33,936 nucleotides of DNA from Eubacterium sp. (GTDB taxonomy: Bacteria; Bacillota; Clostridia; Lachnospirales; Lachnospiraceae): positions 1-33,936 of the forward strand of contig JAFUVQ010000014.1 in NCBI GenBank assembly GCA_017477505.1, read 5' to 3'. Shown in pieces: positions 18,561-26,510 of this stretch. Position numbers and translations under genes: made by a program. The notes beneath the pieces are model-generated. The model saw only the letters and a list, made by a program, of their open reading frames with translations. It did no database searches and was not told the DNA's origin. The stretch's first letter is position 1. Each line of letters begins with the position of its first letter.

Positions 18561-18654
18561 TACTTCAGCGCCATTTAAATTGAAATAAATGCAATGAATC
18601 TGTCAAGCCTTAAAACGCTTGAAAAAACATGCAAAAATGGTTATAGTATCATCA

Positions 18655-18712
18655 ATTGGGAAAACAAATGAAAACAATGTATAGTACCTTTAGTTTTATA
18701 TGTGTTCCCAAT
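18655..18712. repeat. Imperfect 12-bp inverted repeat spanning the ABC-operon promoter
   Basis: ATTGGGAAAACA (18655-18666) and TGTGTTCCCAAT (18701-18712) are inverted repeats matching at 11 of 12 positions, 34 nt apart. They bracket the -35 and the start region of the plus-strand promoter, a layout typical of a dimeric repressor or a looping pair of operators. Regulator unknown. Confidence 0.55.
18656..18685 (+). promoter_or_regulatory. Candidate promoter of the amino acid ABC operon
   Basis: TTGGGA (18656-18661), an 18-nt gap and TATAGT (18680-18685). Transcription would begin near 18692, leaving a leader of about 50 nt before the ATG at 18744. AAGGAG near 18729-18734 is the ribosome site. 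Confidence 0.5.
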
Positions 18713-18743
18713 ATAAAATAAATGAAAAAGGAGTTACACAGAA

Positions 18744-19544
18744 ATGAAAAAAAGAATACTTGCAGGACTTCTTACATTTGCATTTGCAATGTCACTTGTA
18801 GGATGCGGCGGAAAGGCTGAGCCTACTACTGCTGCTAACGGCGGTTCAGAGGCTGACGGTAACGGAAAGGTATGGCAGATTGCTACGGATACTTCTTTCA
18901 AGCCATTTGAGTATACCGACGACAGTGGCAATTTTGTTGGTATCGACATGGACATCCTTGCCGCAGTTGCTGAGGATCAGGGGTTCAAGTACAATGTACA
19001 GGTTCTCGGATGGGACGCTTCCATCGCAGCATGCCAGGCCGGACAGGCTGATGGTATGATTGCAGGTGCTTCAATCACAGAAGAGAGAAAGTCTTCAGGC
19101 TGGATTTTCTCAGATGGTTACTACGATGCTAACCAGAGTATGGCTGTTGCTGAGAATTCAGACATCACAGGTTTTGACGGACTCAGTGGAAAGTCAGTTG
19201 CTGTAAAGACAGGTACAATGAGTGCTTCATATGCTGAAGAGCTTTCAGGACAGTACAACTTCAAAGTTACTTACTTCGAGGATTCACCTACAATGTATCA
19301 GGCAGTTGTCGGCGGTCAGGTTGTAGCTTGTTTCGACGATACACCTATCATGGCATCAAACATCAAGGACACAGGCATCGCTATGAAGATTCTTGATAAT
19401 ACAGGAAATGACCCTGCAGCATACGGACTGGCTATCTTCAACAGTGATAACCAGGAACTCATAGATATGTTCAACAAAGGTCTTTCAAACATAAAGGCTA
19501 ACGGAACATATGACAAGATTCTTGCTAAGTATCTTGGCGAATAA
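18744..19544 (+). CDS. Polar amino acid ABC transporter substrate-binding lipoprotein
   Basis: Extracellular solute-binding protein (SBP_bac_3 family), 266 residues. Signal peptide with lipobox SLVGC at about residues 17-21, then a short Thr/Ala/Gly linker. The mature domain starts with WQIATDTSFKPFEYTDDSGNFVGIDMDILAAVAE, the classic opening of this family, where polar residues bind the amino-acid carboxylate. The family's later block is present too (SGKSVAVKTGTMSASYAEEL). AAGGAG stands 10 nt before the ATG. Followed by permease and ATPase genes on the same strand; the 139-nt gap before the permease holds a hairpin, a usual way to give the binding protein more copies than the membrane parts. 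Likely substrate: glutamine, histidine, arginine or cystine; not resolved. Confidence 0.95.
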   Translation: MKKRILAGLLTFAFAMSLVGCGGKAEPTTAANGGSEADGNGKVWQIATDTSFKPFEYTDDSGNFVGIDMDILAAVAEDQGFKYNVQVLGWDASIAACQAGQADGMIAGASITEERKSSGWIFSDGYYDANQSMAVAENSDITGFDGLSGKSVAVKTGTMSASYAEELSGQYNFKVTYFEDSPTMYQAVVGGQVVACFDDTPIMASNIKDTGIAMKILDNTGNDPAAYGLAIFNSDNQELIDMFNKGLSNIKANGTYDKILAKYLGE

Positions 19545-19582
19545 ATGAAATGACAAGCCATTTTGTTTGTAAGTATGATTTA

Positions 19583-19614
19583 TATTATAGGGCAGGTTCT
19601 CCTGCCCTATAGTA
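19583..19614 (+). promoter_or_regulatory. Intercistronic hairpin between binding-protein and permease genes
   Basis: An 11-bp perfect stem (19586-19596 with 19601-19611; loop TTCT), extended by a G-U and two A-U pairs to 19583-19614. No T-run follows, so it is more likely an mRNA-stabilising or partial-attenuation element raising the level of the upstream SBP transcript. Confidence 0.65.
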
Positions 19615-19683
19615 ATATAAAGCCCCGTTTCATATTAGTTGCGCCGCCTTAGGCACACTCTATTAAAGAAAGGTTAATATCAT

Positions 19684-20358
19684 ATGGTTAGGATTATTAC
19701 AGTATATGGGCCTATGCTCCTTGTAGCATTAGGCAGGACATTACTACTTGCTCTTCTCGGACTGTTCTTTGCCTGCATAATCGGTATGATTTTTGGAATC
19801 ATGGGCGTAGTTAAGAACCGCGCCTGCAGAATCATTTCACAGATATTCGTAGATGTTATCCGTGGTGTTCCGTTGATTGTTCTTGCATTTTTCATCTATT
19901 TTGGTATTCCTTACCTTTTCAATACTATCATCGGCGGATTCTCCATGAATCTCACTGCTCTTCAGGCAGGTACAGCCTGTCTCGCTCTTAACTGCGGAGC
20001 ATATATGGCAGAGATCATCAGAGCCGGAATCCAGTCAGTAGATGTAGGTCAGATGGAGGCAGCCCGCTCACTCGGTCTTTCCTATGGAAAAGCCATGAAA
20101 AAGGTCGTTCTTCCGCAGGCAATTAAGACCATGATCCCTACATTTATCAATCAGTTCATAATCACTCTGAAGGATACTTCAATTCTCTCAGTTATCGGAT
20201 TCCCGGAACTCGTAAATACTGCGAAAAATGTACAGGCTAACACCTTCATGTCTTTCCAGACATGGGCTATCGTTGGTATCATGTACCTGATAGTAATCAC
20301 GATACTTTCACGCAGTGCTAAGATTCTTGAAAGGAGGCTCAACGTTGGCAGACAATAA
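19684..20358 (+). CDS. Polar amino acid ABC transporter permease
   Basis: Inner-membrane permease of the HisM/ArtQ/GlnP family, 224 residues, within the usual range. Several hydrophobic segments are visible ([70 protein letters not shown]). The EAA motif that contacts the ATPase is at about residues 120-140 ([25 protein letters not shown]). It starts at ATG 19684, with AAAGG 10 nt upstream. Together with the SBP and ATPase it completes an importer; the ATPase start lies inside its last codons (20345 versus stop 20358). Substrate as for the binding protein. Confidence 0.95.
   Translation: MVRIITVYGPMLLVALGRTLLLALLGLFFACIIGMIFGIMGVVKNRACRIISQIFVDVIRGVPLIVLAFFIYFGIPYLFNTIIGGFSMNLTALQAGTACLALNCGAYMAEIIRAGIQSVDVGQMEAARSLGLSYGKAMKKVVLPQAIKTMIPTFINQFIITLKDTSILSVIGFPELVNTAKNVQANTFMSFQTWAIVGIMYLIVITILSRSAKILERRLNVGRQ
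20331..20337 (+). promoter_or_regulatory. Ribosome site setting the TTG start of the ATPase gene
   Basis: AAGGAGG lies 7 nt before the TTG at 20345, inside the end of the permease gene. The earlier in-frame GTG at 20315 lacks such a site. Confidence 0.8.
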
Positions 20359-21088
20359 AGAAATCAAAATCAGTGTTAAGAATCTCAGAAAAAGCTTCGG
20401 AAGTCTCGAAGTACTTAAGGACATAAGCACAGACGTTTATAAGGGTGAGGTTCTCTGTATCATCGGGCCGTCAGGTTCAGGCAAATCTACATTTCTCAGA
20501 TGCCTTAATAAGCTCGAGACTGCAAGCGGCGGAAGCATCGTGGTCAACGGCACGGATATTCTTGAGAAAAAAATTGATATCAATAAAGTACGTGAAAACA
20601 TAGGCATGGTTTTCCAGCATTTCAACCTCTTCAACAACCTGAATATCATCGACAATCTTACGCTTGCTCCTGTTCAGCTTAAGAAATGTACAAAAGAAGA
20701 AGCAACTGCCCGTGGCAAAAAAATGCTTGAAAGAGTCGGTCTTGCGGATAAGGCATCAAGCTTCCCTAACCAGCTTTCAGGAGGTCAGAAACAGAGAGTT
20801 GCCATAGCCAGAGCACTCTGCATGGAACCTGATATTATGCTCTTTGATGAGCCAACTTCAGCCCTCGACCCGGAAATGGTAGGCGAAGTACTTCAGGTTA
20901 TGAAGGATCTTGCAGCCGAGGGAATGACCATGGTCATCGTAACTCACGAGATGGGATTTGCCAGAGAGGTTGCCGACAGAGTAATATTCATGGACGGCGG
21001 TTACATTGTTGAAGAAGGAACACCACAGGAAGTACTGGGTAATCCTAAAGAAGCCAGAACTATTGATTTCCTGAATAAAGTCCTATAG
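20345..21088 (+). CDS. Polar amino acid ABC transporter ATPase
   Basis: Cytoplasmic ATP-binding subunit (GlnQ/HisP family), 247 residues from a TTG start. Motifs in order: Walker [11 protein letters not shown]-loop VFQHFNLF, signature LSGGQKQR, Walker [15 protein letters not shown]-loop VTHEMGFA. The family's length and full set of residues are present, so it should be active. Start: TTG at 20345 has AAGGAGG 7 nt upstream; the longer frame from 20315 would begin in the permease gene without a ribosome site. The overlap with the permease stop suggests coupled translation. About 70 nt later, without a clear terminator, comes the cytidylate kinase-like gene. Confidence 0.95.
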   Translation: MADNKEIKISVKNLRKSFGSLEVLKDISTDVYKGEVLCIIGPSGSGKSTFLRCLNKLETASGGSIVVNGTDILEKKIDINKVRENIGMVFQHFNLFNNLNIIDNLTLAPVQLKKCTKEEATARGKKMLERVGLADKASSFPNQLSGGQKQRVAIARALCMEPDIMLFDEPTSALDPEMVGEVLQVMKDLAAEGMTMVIVTHEMGFAREVADRVIFMDGGYIVEEGTPQEVLGNPKEARTIDFLNKVL

Positions 21089-21162
21089 AAGTTATTACTG
21101 CAAAAACTGTATAAATAATGTATTATGAGTTATATATTATCTAGTGACAGGAGAAGGAACAT

Positions 21163-21750
21163 ATGAAAAATATAATAACTATCAGCCGTGAGTTCGGTGC
21201 CGGCGGCGCCACCATAGGCAAGGCTGTAGCAGAAAAGCTCGGCTACTACTACTGCGATAAAGATATGATAGTTCGCGCTGCGATAGAAAGCGGAAGCCTT
21301 TCGCCCAGAGAAGTTCAATATTATGACGAAAGAGTTCCCAGGCAGTTCGGCATAGGTCAGAGTCTCTTCGACTTTTACAGCAAGCCACTCGATGAAAAGC
21401 TCTTTGAGGCACAGTCTGAAGCTATCAGAAAAGTTGCAGAAAAAAGAAACTGTGTCATCGTCGGCAGGAATGCCAATATCGTCCTCAAGGAATACGACAA
21501 AACAATCCATGTATTCATTTCAGCAACAGAATTCTTCAGAGTAAATAGATTGAGAGCTTCATTACCAAGCCTTACAGACGACAAAATCTTAGACAAAATT
21601 CATTCGGTAGACAAAGTACGTAATAAGTACTGCAAGTACTATACCAGCACCGAATTCGGAAATGCCAAGTATTATGACCTCTCACTCAAGAGTTCAACCC
21701 TCGGGATTGATAATTGTGTAGAGCTTATATGTAAGGCAGCGGAGATGTAA
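21163..21750 (+). CDS. Cytidylate kinase-like family protein
   Basis: A 195-residue P-loop NTPase of the cytidylate kinase-like family found widely in Clostridia. The N-terminus IITISREFGAGGATIGKAVAEKLGYYYCDKDMI has the family's ISREFGSGG-type start, with GAGGATIG acting as the nucleotide-binding loop, followed by the Tyr/Cys-Asp-Lys segment. CVIVGRNANIVL and RLRASL are typical later blocks. It is not the canonical Cmk; the substrate of this subfamily is not established. AGGAG and AAGGA precede the ATG. It probably shares a transcript with the ABC genes and is closed by the strong hairpin at 21779-21816. Confidence 0.88.
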   Translation: MKNIITISREFGAGGATIGKAVAEKLGYYYCDKDMIVRAAIESGSLSPREVQYYDERVPRQFGIGQSLFDFYSKPLDEKLFEAQSEAIRKVAEKRNCVIVGRNANIVLKEYDKTIHVFISATEFFRVNRLRASLPSLTDDKILDKIHSVDKVRNKYCKYYTSTEFGNAKYYDLSLKSSTLGIDNCVELICKAAEM

Positions 21751-21778
21751 CAGAAAATGCTGTTTCCTGTTATACAAC

Positions 21779-21816
21779 AAATACAGCCCATATCATTAAC
21801 GATATGGGCTGTATTT
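21779..21816. terminator. Bidirectional terminator between convergent genes
   Basis: A perfect 16-bp stem (21779-21794 with 21801-21816; loop ATTAAC), ending in TATTTATAT on the plus side and with A-rich bases on the other. It lies between the kinase-like gene (plus, stop 21750) and the TM/stalk gene (minus, stop 21824) and can serve both. Confidence 0.85.
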
Positions 21817-21823
21817 ATATGTG

Positions 21824-22783
21824 TCATGGATGAATTCCCTTTACATCACGTCCGCTGAAATCTTCTGATGTATAAAAATGATCCACTTCATAGGTATCAT
21901 GTTCTGAATCATAATTATACGATAACCAAAATGCAATTTTCTTTGAACATGTAACCTTACCTGGTGCTGTCTTTATATTCCAATACGCTCCATAAATCCT
22001 GGATTCATCTTCAGAAAAGTAATACCATTCATAATCAGTTCCGAATATTTTTTCGGCAGCATTAATTTGATTTTTTGTAATCGTCCCGGATCTTTTATCT
22101 ATATATTCAAAGCCGACCAACCTATTATTTTCAAAATAGAAACCGTATGTATCCACGGAAGTCATATCAACCCAGTTTGCAATCATAGGCACACCGGTTC
22201 CATCCCATCCACCTCCATCACGGGAAATCCCCCACCATTCTGTAGGTTCATCCAGAGAAAATGAATACCCAAGTCCTTTTAACATTGTCTCTACACTATC
22301 ATAACTCATTCCCATAATGTCAACATCAAGGATGCATATACCATTTTCTATATGGGTGAGGTCATCACTCCATGAAGTATTTGATGAAGTATCTTTGATT
22401 TTCTGAGTAGTAGTCTCTGCAGTGGTCTTTTCAGTTGTTGCTTCAGTTTTCGTTTGAGTAGCTTTTTCCGTTGTTGCCTCAGTTTTCGTTTGAGCAGCTT
22501 TTTCCGTTGTTGCCTCAGTTTTCGATTCCTTTGTAGTCTCTGTTTTTTTATTCTCTGTTGTGGTATCTTTAGATGCAACTGAAAAAGACGTATTGCCTTT
22601 GTTATTATTTGATTCTCCTGATGTTGAACTCTTATTCAGAAGAATACATATAACAACTACTAACGAAGCAATAATCACAAATGAAATAATAGATATTATA
22701 ATTATCGGTCCATTCCCTTTTTTCTTCTCATTAACATTGGGATTATAATCCTGACTCACATTAGCAAGACTGTTCTGTTTCAT
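21824..22783 (-). CDS. Membrane protein with T/E/K-rich stalk and outer domain
   Basis: No named family recognised. 319 residues: a short basic cytoplasmic start, one membrane segment at about 26-49 (GPIIIISIISFVIIASLVVVICILLN), then about 85 residues of Thr/Glu/Lys/Gln stalk (repeats of TEATTEKAxQTK), then an outer domain of about 165 residues from HIENGICILDVDIMGMSYDSVETMLKGLGY onward, rich in Trp and Tyr and without Cys. The stalk is probably disordered and reaches through the wall. GGGAG precedes the ATG. The gene lies convergent to the kinase-like gene; the radical SAM cassette lies upstream on the same strand. Role unknown. Confidence 0.82.
   Translation of the reverse strand: MKQNSLANVSQDYNPNVNEKKKGNGPIIIISIISFVIIASLVVVICILLNKSSTSGESNNNKGNTSFSVASKDTTTENKKTETTKESKTEATTEKAAQTKTEATTEKATQTKTEATTEKTTAETTTQKIKDTSSNTSWSDDLTHIENGICILDVDIMGMSYDSVETMLKGLGYSFSLDEPTEWWGISRDGGGWDGTGVPMIANWVDMTSVDTYGFYFENNRLVGFEYIDKRSGTITKNQINAAEKIFGTDYEWYYFSEDESRIYGAYWNIKTAPGKVTCSKKIAFWLSYNYDSEHDTYEVDHFYTSEDFSGRDVKGIHP
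22434..22524 (-). repeat. 36-bp tandem repeat in the stalk gene
   Basis: Two full units (22434-22469, 22470-22505; they differ at a few bases) and a partial third (22506-22524). Each is 36 bp and encodes 12 residues (TEATTEKAxQTK), so copy changes keep frame and would only lengthen or shorten the stalk. Confidence 0.85.
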
Positions 22784-22861
22784 ACAATTTCTCCCTATAA
22801 TATACAGATTTCTATATTCAAAAAAGAATTATTTATACCGTTTAAGTATACATCAGATTAT

Positions 22862-22884
22862 AAAAACTGTTACCCGCTAATAAC
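22862..22884 (-). terminator. Weak terminator at the stop of the zinc-ribbon gene
   Basis: On the minus strand, GTTATT-AGCG-GGTAAC (22884-22869; 6 pairs including two G-U) is followed shortly by TTTTT. It starts at the stop codon of the 368-residue gene. Low stability makes it tentative. Confidence 0.35.
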
Positions 22885-23990
22885 TAAAAAATCTCCTCCA
22901 TACTTAAACCATCAAGCATTGGATACTTGTTCTCTGTTTCCAGTTTACCTGCACACTTCGGACAATACTCTGCCCTGTCTCTTCCAAGTGTATTCACAGT
23001 CCATGAATATCCACAGTTTGTGCACCTATGCTTTGTCTCCATAGGTGAACCATATACATATTCTATCATATTTTTAAATGGTTTGAATTCTCCTTCTCCT
23101 CTTGGTGTTCCGCAGTACCGACAATACTTATCATCTTTGTCTATATAATTATGACAGTTACCACATCTATCTGTATAATCAGTATCACAAATAATCCCTG
23201 ATTCAATTAATGGTGCTTCAATCTCATCAACATTTGGGAAACACTCTATTGCTGACTTAAGACTGAATGATTTCTTTGCGTTTTGAATTCTTGCATTCAG
23301 ATTAATATCCCATCTGTATAAAGATGTTCCATCTATCATTTTGACATTTCTTCCTCTGACTTCCCTAAAGCAAAGAATGCATACTACATTTTTCCCATAT
23401 TCCTCTAACAATCGAATAGTCTCCGGAGACAGTTCATCTCTCTGATATTCAGCATATTCAAATCCAAGTTCAAGAGCTCTGTCAACAAAATCCGGATAAT
23501 CCACAATAACTACATAATCCTTTTTCAGTTTAGCTAATTCTTCTCTGTTCATAGTGCTATCCTTTCTCAAACTATTATGATTTAGCATTTCAATATAATC
23601 CGTGATGCCATCGACCGATATATCGATCAACTCAGGATGTCCAAAAATAGGTATTATTTCAGCATATCCCTCAGCAATATAATTTGACTCTTCTTTTACT
23701 AGTACCTCAAAAATATCCATCAATAGCTTGTCGTTCTCATTTCCTACACACAATACTATAGGAGAATTCTTTTCATAATCATCAACAAAATCCTTTAAAT
23801 TAGAATACTCATCTGTATTCATACGAAAATCAATATAATCTAGAAATTGCATCATTCCTTTTATCACAACAAAACTATTTGTGTCTACAACAAACAACAC
23901 AGAATTATATTCTTGACATTTTTTAAAAATCCTGAATGACATACGAGTTGAACGACCTTCGATTGGCCTATAATACCTGATAGCTTTCAT
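22884..23990 (-). CDS. Unknown protein with two C-terminal zinc ribbons
   Basis: Function not recognised; 368 residues. The N-terminal 270 residues look like an alpha/beta globular domain with no motif I know. Two zinc-ribbon-like Cys sets follow: one at about 277-297 (CGNC ... CRYCG) and one at about 322-347 (CTNCG ... CPKC). No signal peptide or membrane segment, so it should be cytoplasmic. It is the last gene of a compact minus-strand set; it starts 30 nt after the radical SAM gene's stop, so the two are very likely co-expressed. Partner, substrate-binding or regulatory roles are possible but not shown. Confidence 0.75.
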   Translation of the reverse strand: MKAIRYYRPIEGRSTRMSFRIFKKCQEYNSVLFVVDTNSFVVIKGMMQFLDYIDFRMNTDEYSNLKDFVDDYEKNSPIVLCVGNENDKLLMDIFEVLVKEESNYIAEGYAEIIPIFGHPELIDISVDGITDYIEMLNHNSLRKDSTMNREELAKLKKDYVVIVDYPDFVDRALELGFEYAEYQRDELSPETIRLLEEYGKNVVCILCFREVRGRNVKMIDGTSLYRWDINLNARIQNAKKSFSLKSAIECFPNVDEIEAPLIESGIICDTDYTDRCGNCHNYIDKDDKYCRYCGTPRGEGEFKPFKNMIEYVYGSPMETKHRCTNCGYSWTVNTLGRDRAEYCPKCAGKLETENKYPMLDGLSMEEIF

Positions 23991-24020
23991 AATCTTATCA
24001 TTTCTCTTCCTTAAAATAAG

Positions 24021-25130
24021 CTATTTATTTACGGTAATACAATACATCGGTTCATTTTCATTGAAATCCCATGTATGAGCTGAATCCCCCATACAGACAT
24101 TACTATAAGAGCATTCAGAACAGTTTTTACTGAGCCTGGTCCTGTCCTGTCTGAAAATCTTAAATCTGTTCTCCCAGGCATCTATAAAATCATCTTTATA
24201 AGCATTCCCCTGTACCAAATCTTTTCGTCTTTCTATATCCAGGCATGCACCAATATCTCCATTCACCATTATGCTCGCAGATTTCGTTCCTGCTCCACAC
24301 TGAAAATAGAATTTTCTTATCATCCTTTCATAGTCAAATGATACAAAGTGCGAACAACCATATGTAACTTCCATACTATTATTCTTATCAAATCTTTTTT
24401 CTTTTATATAATCAAATAATCTGATCAACTCACCATAGTTAAGGAGCATATTCCTGGCATCAAGAGCTCTGCCAATCGGATCTACATTTGTAAGCCGCCA
24501 CGAATAAATATCATTTTCAATTGCAAAATTATAAATCTTATCAAGCTCATCAATATTATCTTTGTGAACCACAGTTGTAATCTGAGGTTCTATATCAACT
24601 GACTTTAATGCACGGATTCCATTTACAGCTCTGTCAAAAGAACCTGAAACCATCCGCAACTCATCATGAGAGCTGCCTATTCCATCTAAACTTATGGAAA
24701 TGGTATCCAATCCGGCTTTTTTTAATTCTCTTGCCATAGCCATATCGATAAGCGTTCCATTTGATGTCATTCCTACCGGAAAACCTTTCATTCGCGCATA
24801 CTTGATAATACCAATACAGTCTTTATGAAGCAAAGGCTCTCCACCGGTGAGATTTATCATTATTTTTTGGGGGGCATATCTTTCTGCAACTGAATTAATG
24901 ACTCCCTCAATCACTTCTCTGTCAAGATACATTTTATTTGATGCACTGCATCTGCTTCCACAATGCCTGCAGTTCAAATTGCAACTATCAGTGAGTTCAA
25001 AAAACAGAATCTCGAGTTTAGGATTAATAAAAAGTGTCTTCTGATATTCTGCCAGTTTCAGCATATTTGATTTTTTTATCGCATCAGCAGTTGATGAGCA
25101 ATTTGTTTCTATACTTTTTTCGGCAATCAT
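24021..25130 (-). CDS. Radical SAM/SPASM-domain enzyme
   Basis: A 369-residue radical SAM enzyme. The 4Fe-4S site is CNLNCRHC (Cys-50, 54, 57). LTGGEPLLHKD near residue 95 is the GGE motif that binds SAM. The C-terminal third is SPASM-like: CGAGTKSASIMVNGDIGACLD, then CSECSYSNVC and a final Cys near CITVNK, which would hold auxiliary Fe-S clusters. SPASM enzymes typically modify peptides or act as anaerobic sulfatase-maturase-like enzymes. AGGGA lies 5 nt before the ATG. Upstream in the same run are a 125-residue protein and a 47-residue ORF; downstream is the zinc-ribbon protein. Substrate not known; the small ORF is a candidate, on context alone. Confidence 0.92.
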   Translation of the reverse strand: MIAEKSIETNCSSTADAIKKSNMLKLAEYQKTLFINPKLEILFFELTDSCNLNCRHCGSRCSASNKMYLDREVIEGVINSVAERYAPQKIMINLTGGEPLLHKDCIGIIKYARMKGFPVGMTSNGTLIDMAMARELKKAGLDTISISLDGIGSSHDELRMVSGSFDRAVNGIRALKSVDIEPQITTVVHKDNIDELDKIYNFAIENDIYSWRLTNVDPIGRALDARNMLLNYGELIRLFDYIKEKRFDKNNSMEVTYGCSHFVSFDYERMIRKFYFQCGAGTKSASIMVNGDIGACLDIERRKDLVQGNAYKDDFIDAWENRFKIFRQDRTRLSKNCSECSYSNVCMGDSAHTWDFNENEPMYCITVNK

Positions 25131-25173
25131 ATGTATCCCTCAATTTTTTCGGCAGGTATTATCCAAACTAAGT

Positions 25174-25551
25174 TTACTGTTCAAATATTCCGTCAATTAA
25201 CTTTTCATATTCAATTTCAAGCGGCCACCTATCACCATCAATAATAAAATGAGCTGTTTTATCCCATCTGTTCTGACCATCATAGTAATTCTGTTGATAG
25301 CACGAAACATCATTTAAAGCTTTTTCTGAACCGACAGAGTATATCACAACAATTTGCCTCATTCTGTTTCCGGAGCACCAATCAAACTTTATTGTACAAG
25401 CTAATGAATCAATAATACCTCTTTCCCTATATTCTTCTTTAGATTTAGTATTGTCAAACAGCCTCATAAATTCATCGATGTCTTCCACTAAATTGTAAAA
25501 CTCAGAACGCTTAATAATTTCATTTTCATCCTCAGAATAATCTCCAGACAA
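25174..25551 (-). CDS. Small protein of unknown function in the radical SAM cassette
   Basis: No family recognised. 125 residues, acidic (SGDYSEDENEIIKRSEF at the start), with a Trp/Tyr-rich second half (WCSGNR, YYDGQNRWDK, DRWPLEIEYEKL). No signal peptide. Start: TTG at 25551, with AGAGGA 9 nt upstream; the next ATG is residue 28 and has no such site. It lies between the 47-codon ORF (30 nt upstream) and the radical SAM gene (43 nt downstream). It could be an accessory or binding partner; context only. Confidence 0.75.
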   Translation of the reverse strand: MSGDYSEDENEIIKRSEFYNLVEDIDEFMRLFDNTKSKEEYRERGIIDSLACTIKFDWCSGNRMRQIVVIYSVGSEKALNDVSCYQQNYYDGQNRWDKTAHFIIDGDRWPLEIEYEKLIDGIFEQ

Positions 25552-25581
25552 AACTAACTTTCCTCTAAAACCATTTAAATT

Positions 25582-25725
25582 CTAATGATTTTTATCCATG
25601 TATTTATAAACATAATTGATAATCGTTACTACACTAAATTTAATCTCACTTAAGATCGTTTCTAAGCCTTCAGAAGCATCTATACAAAAATCAATATCTA
25701 TATTATATCCATAATAATTGCCCAT
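25582..25725 (-). CDS. 47-residue small ORF upstream of the radical SAM cassette
   Basis: Read from ATG 25725 to TAG at 25582, this gives 47 residues with no stop in between, beginning MGNYYGYNIDIDFCIDASE and ending YMDKNH. GAGGTG stands 9 nt before the ATG, in good position. It has one Cys, several Tyr and Ile, an acidic first half, and a basic end. It sits first in a same-strand run with a 125-residue unknown, radical SAM/SPASM enzyme and zinc-ribbon protein. A SPASM enzyme with a small upstream ORF often means a modified peptide (RiPP) with its precursor, but this ORF lacks the Cys-rich or Gly-Gly leader features of known classes, so it could equally be a small accessory protein. Confidence 0.62.
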   Translation of the reverse strand: MGNYYGYNIDIDFCIDASEGLETILSEIKFSVVTIINYVYKYMDKNH

Positions 25726-25767
25726 ATTGTTTGTCACCTCTTATTTATTTGATTATCCCAAATCTAA

Positions 25768-26478
25768 TCAGTTGCCGACCTCTTGGCATAACACCATTGT
25801 CATATATCCGATATCATCAGGAATCTCTGCTATTCCTTTAGTTCTCCTCTCATCAGGAAGCCCGACATTTGACACTGTATAAACTGTACCGCCTTTTCTC
25901 TCAACTTCAGCTAAGTAAACAAGGATGTCTTCTCTGTCTTTACCGGGTTTCATGAAAACCTTCGTACCCTTTAGGTTTCTAATCTCATTTATCGGTGTTG
26001 AAAATGGAATGATATGCAGCTGCTCCTCTCTTTCGGCAAGGGATATACCAAGTGCGGCGGCTGCAGCTGAAAATGAATTAACACCACTTATTAGTTCTGC
26101 TGTGTAACCTTTTTCCATTATCCTTCTATGCACCTGCATGCAGGTTGAATATAGGGTCGGATCTCCTATCGTAAGAAATGCAACATCTTTTCTATTTGAT
26201 AGCTGTTCTTCCAGCGTGTCTGCTATATCATCATAGCACTCCTCAAGCCTCTTCACATCCCTTGTCATAGGTACGTTACAAGATATAAGAGTTTTATCAT
26301 AAAACCCTCTTACCACCTGTCCGGCAATCCTGCATGCCATACATTCATCTGAGGATACTCCGGGATAAGCAACAATCTCACACTCACTTATCACCCTTAC
26401 TGCCTTCAACGTCAATAATTCCGGATCTCCCGGGCCAATACCAACCCCATAAAGAATTCCATTTTTCATATCTGTCAT
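25768..26478 (-). CDS. cbiL: Precorrin-2/cobalt-factor-II C20-methyltransferase
   Basis: A 236-residue SAM-dependent tetrapyrrole methyltransferase that adds the C-20 methyl in corrin-ring synthesis. The start LYGVGIGPGDPELLTLKAVR and the later LTIGDPTLYSTCMQVHRRI and ISGVNSFSAAAAALG are family motifs. GPGDPE and the GDPT block bind SAM. In an anaerobe the cobalt-first route would make it CbiL rather than CobI; sequence alone does not separate them. AGGTGG precedes the ATG. It is the only cobalamin-pathway gene in the window, and it lies between a NUDIX gene (32 nt upstream) and the radical SAM cassette (42 nt downstream), so it is isolated from its usual cluster. Confidence 0.9.
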   Translation of the reverse strand: MTDMKNGILYGVGIGPGDPELLTLKAVRVISECEIVAYPGVSSDECMACRIAGQVVRGFYDKTLISCNVPMTRDVKRLEECYDDIADTLEEQLSNRKDVAFLTIGDPTLYSTCMQVHRRIMEKGYTAELISGVNSFSAAAAALGISLAEREEQLHIIPFSTPINEIRNLKGTKVFMKPGKDREDILVYLAEVERKGGTVYTVSNVGLPDERRTKGIAEIPDDIGYMTMVLCQEVGN

Positions 26479-26510
26479 ATCCCACCTGTTAGTTCAAAAT
26501 GATAGTATTT

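Noticed and set aside
22434-22524. Possible CRISPR-like repeats
   Set aside because: The 36-bp units are directly adjacent without spacers and encode a stalk motif in frame.
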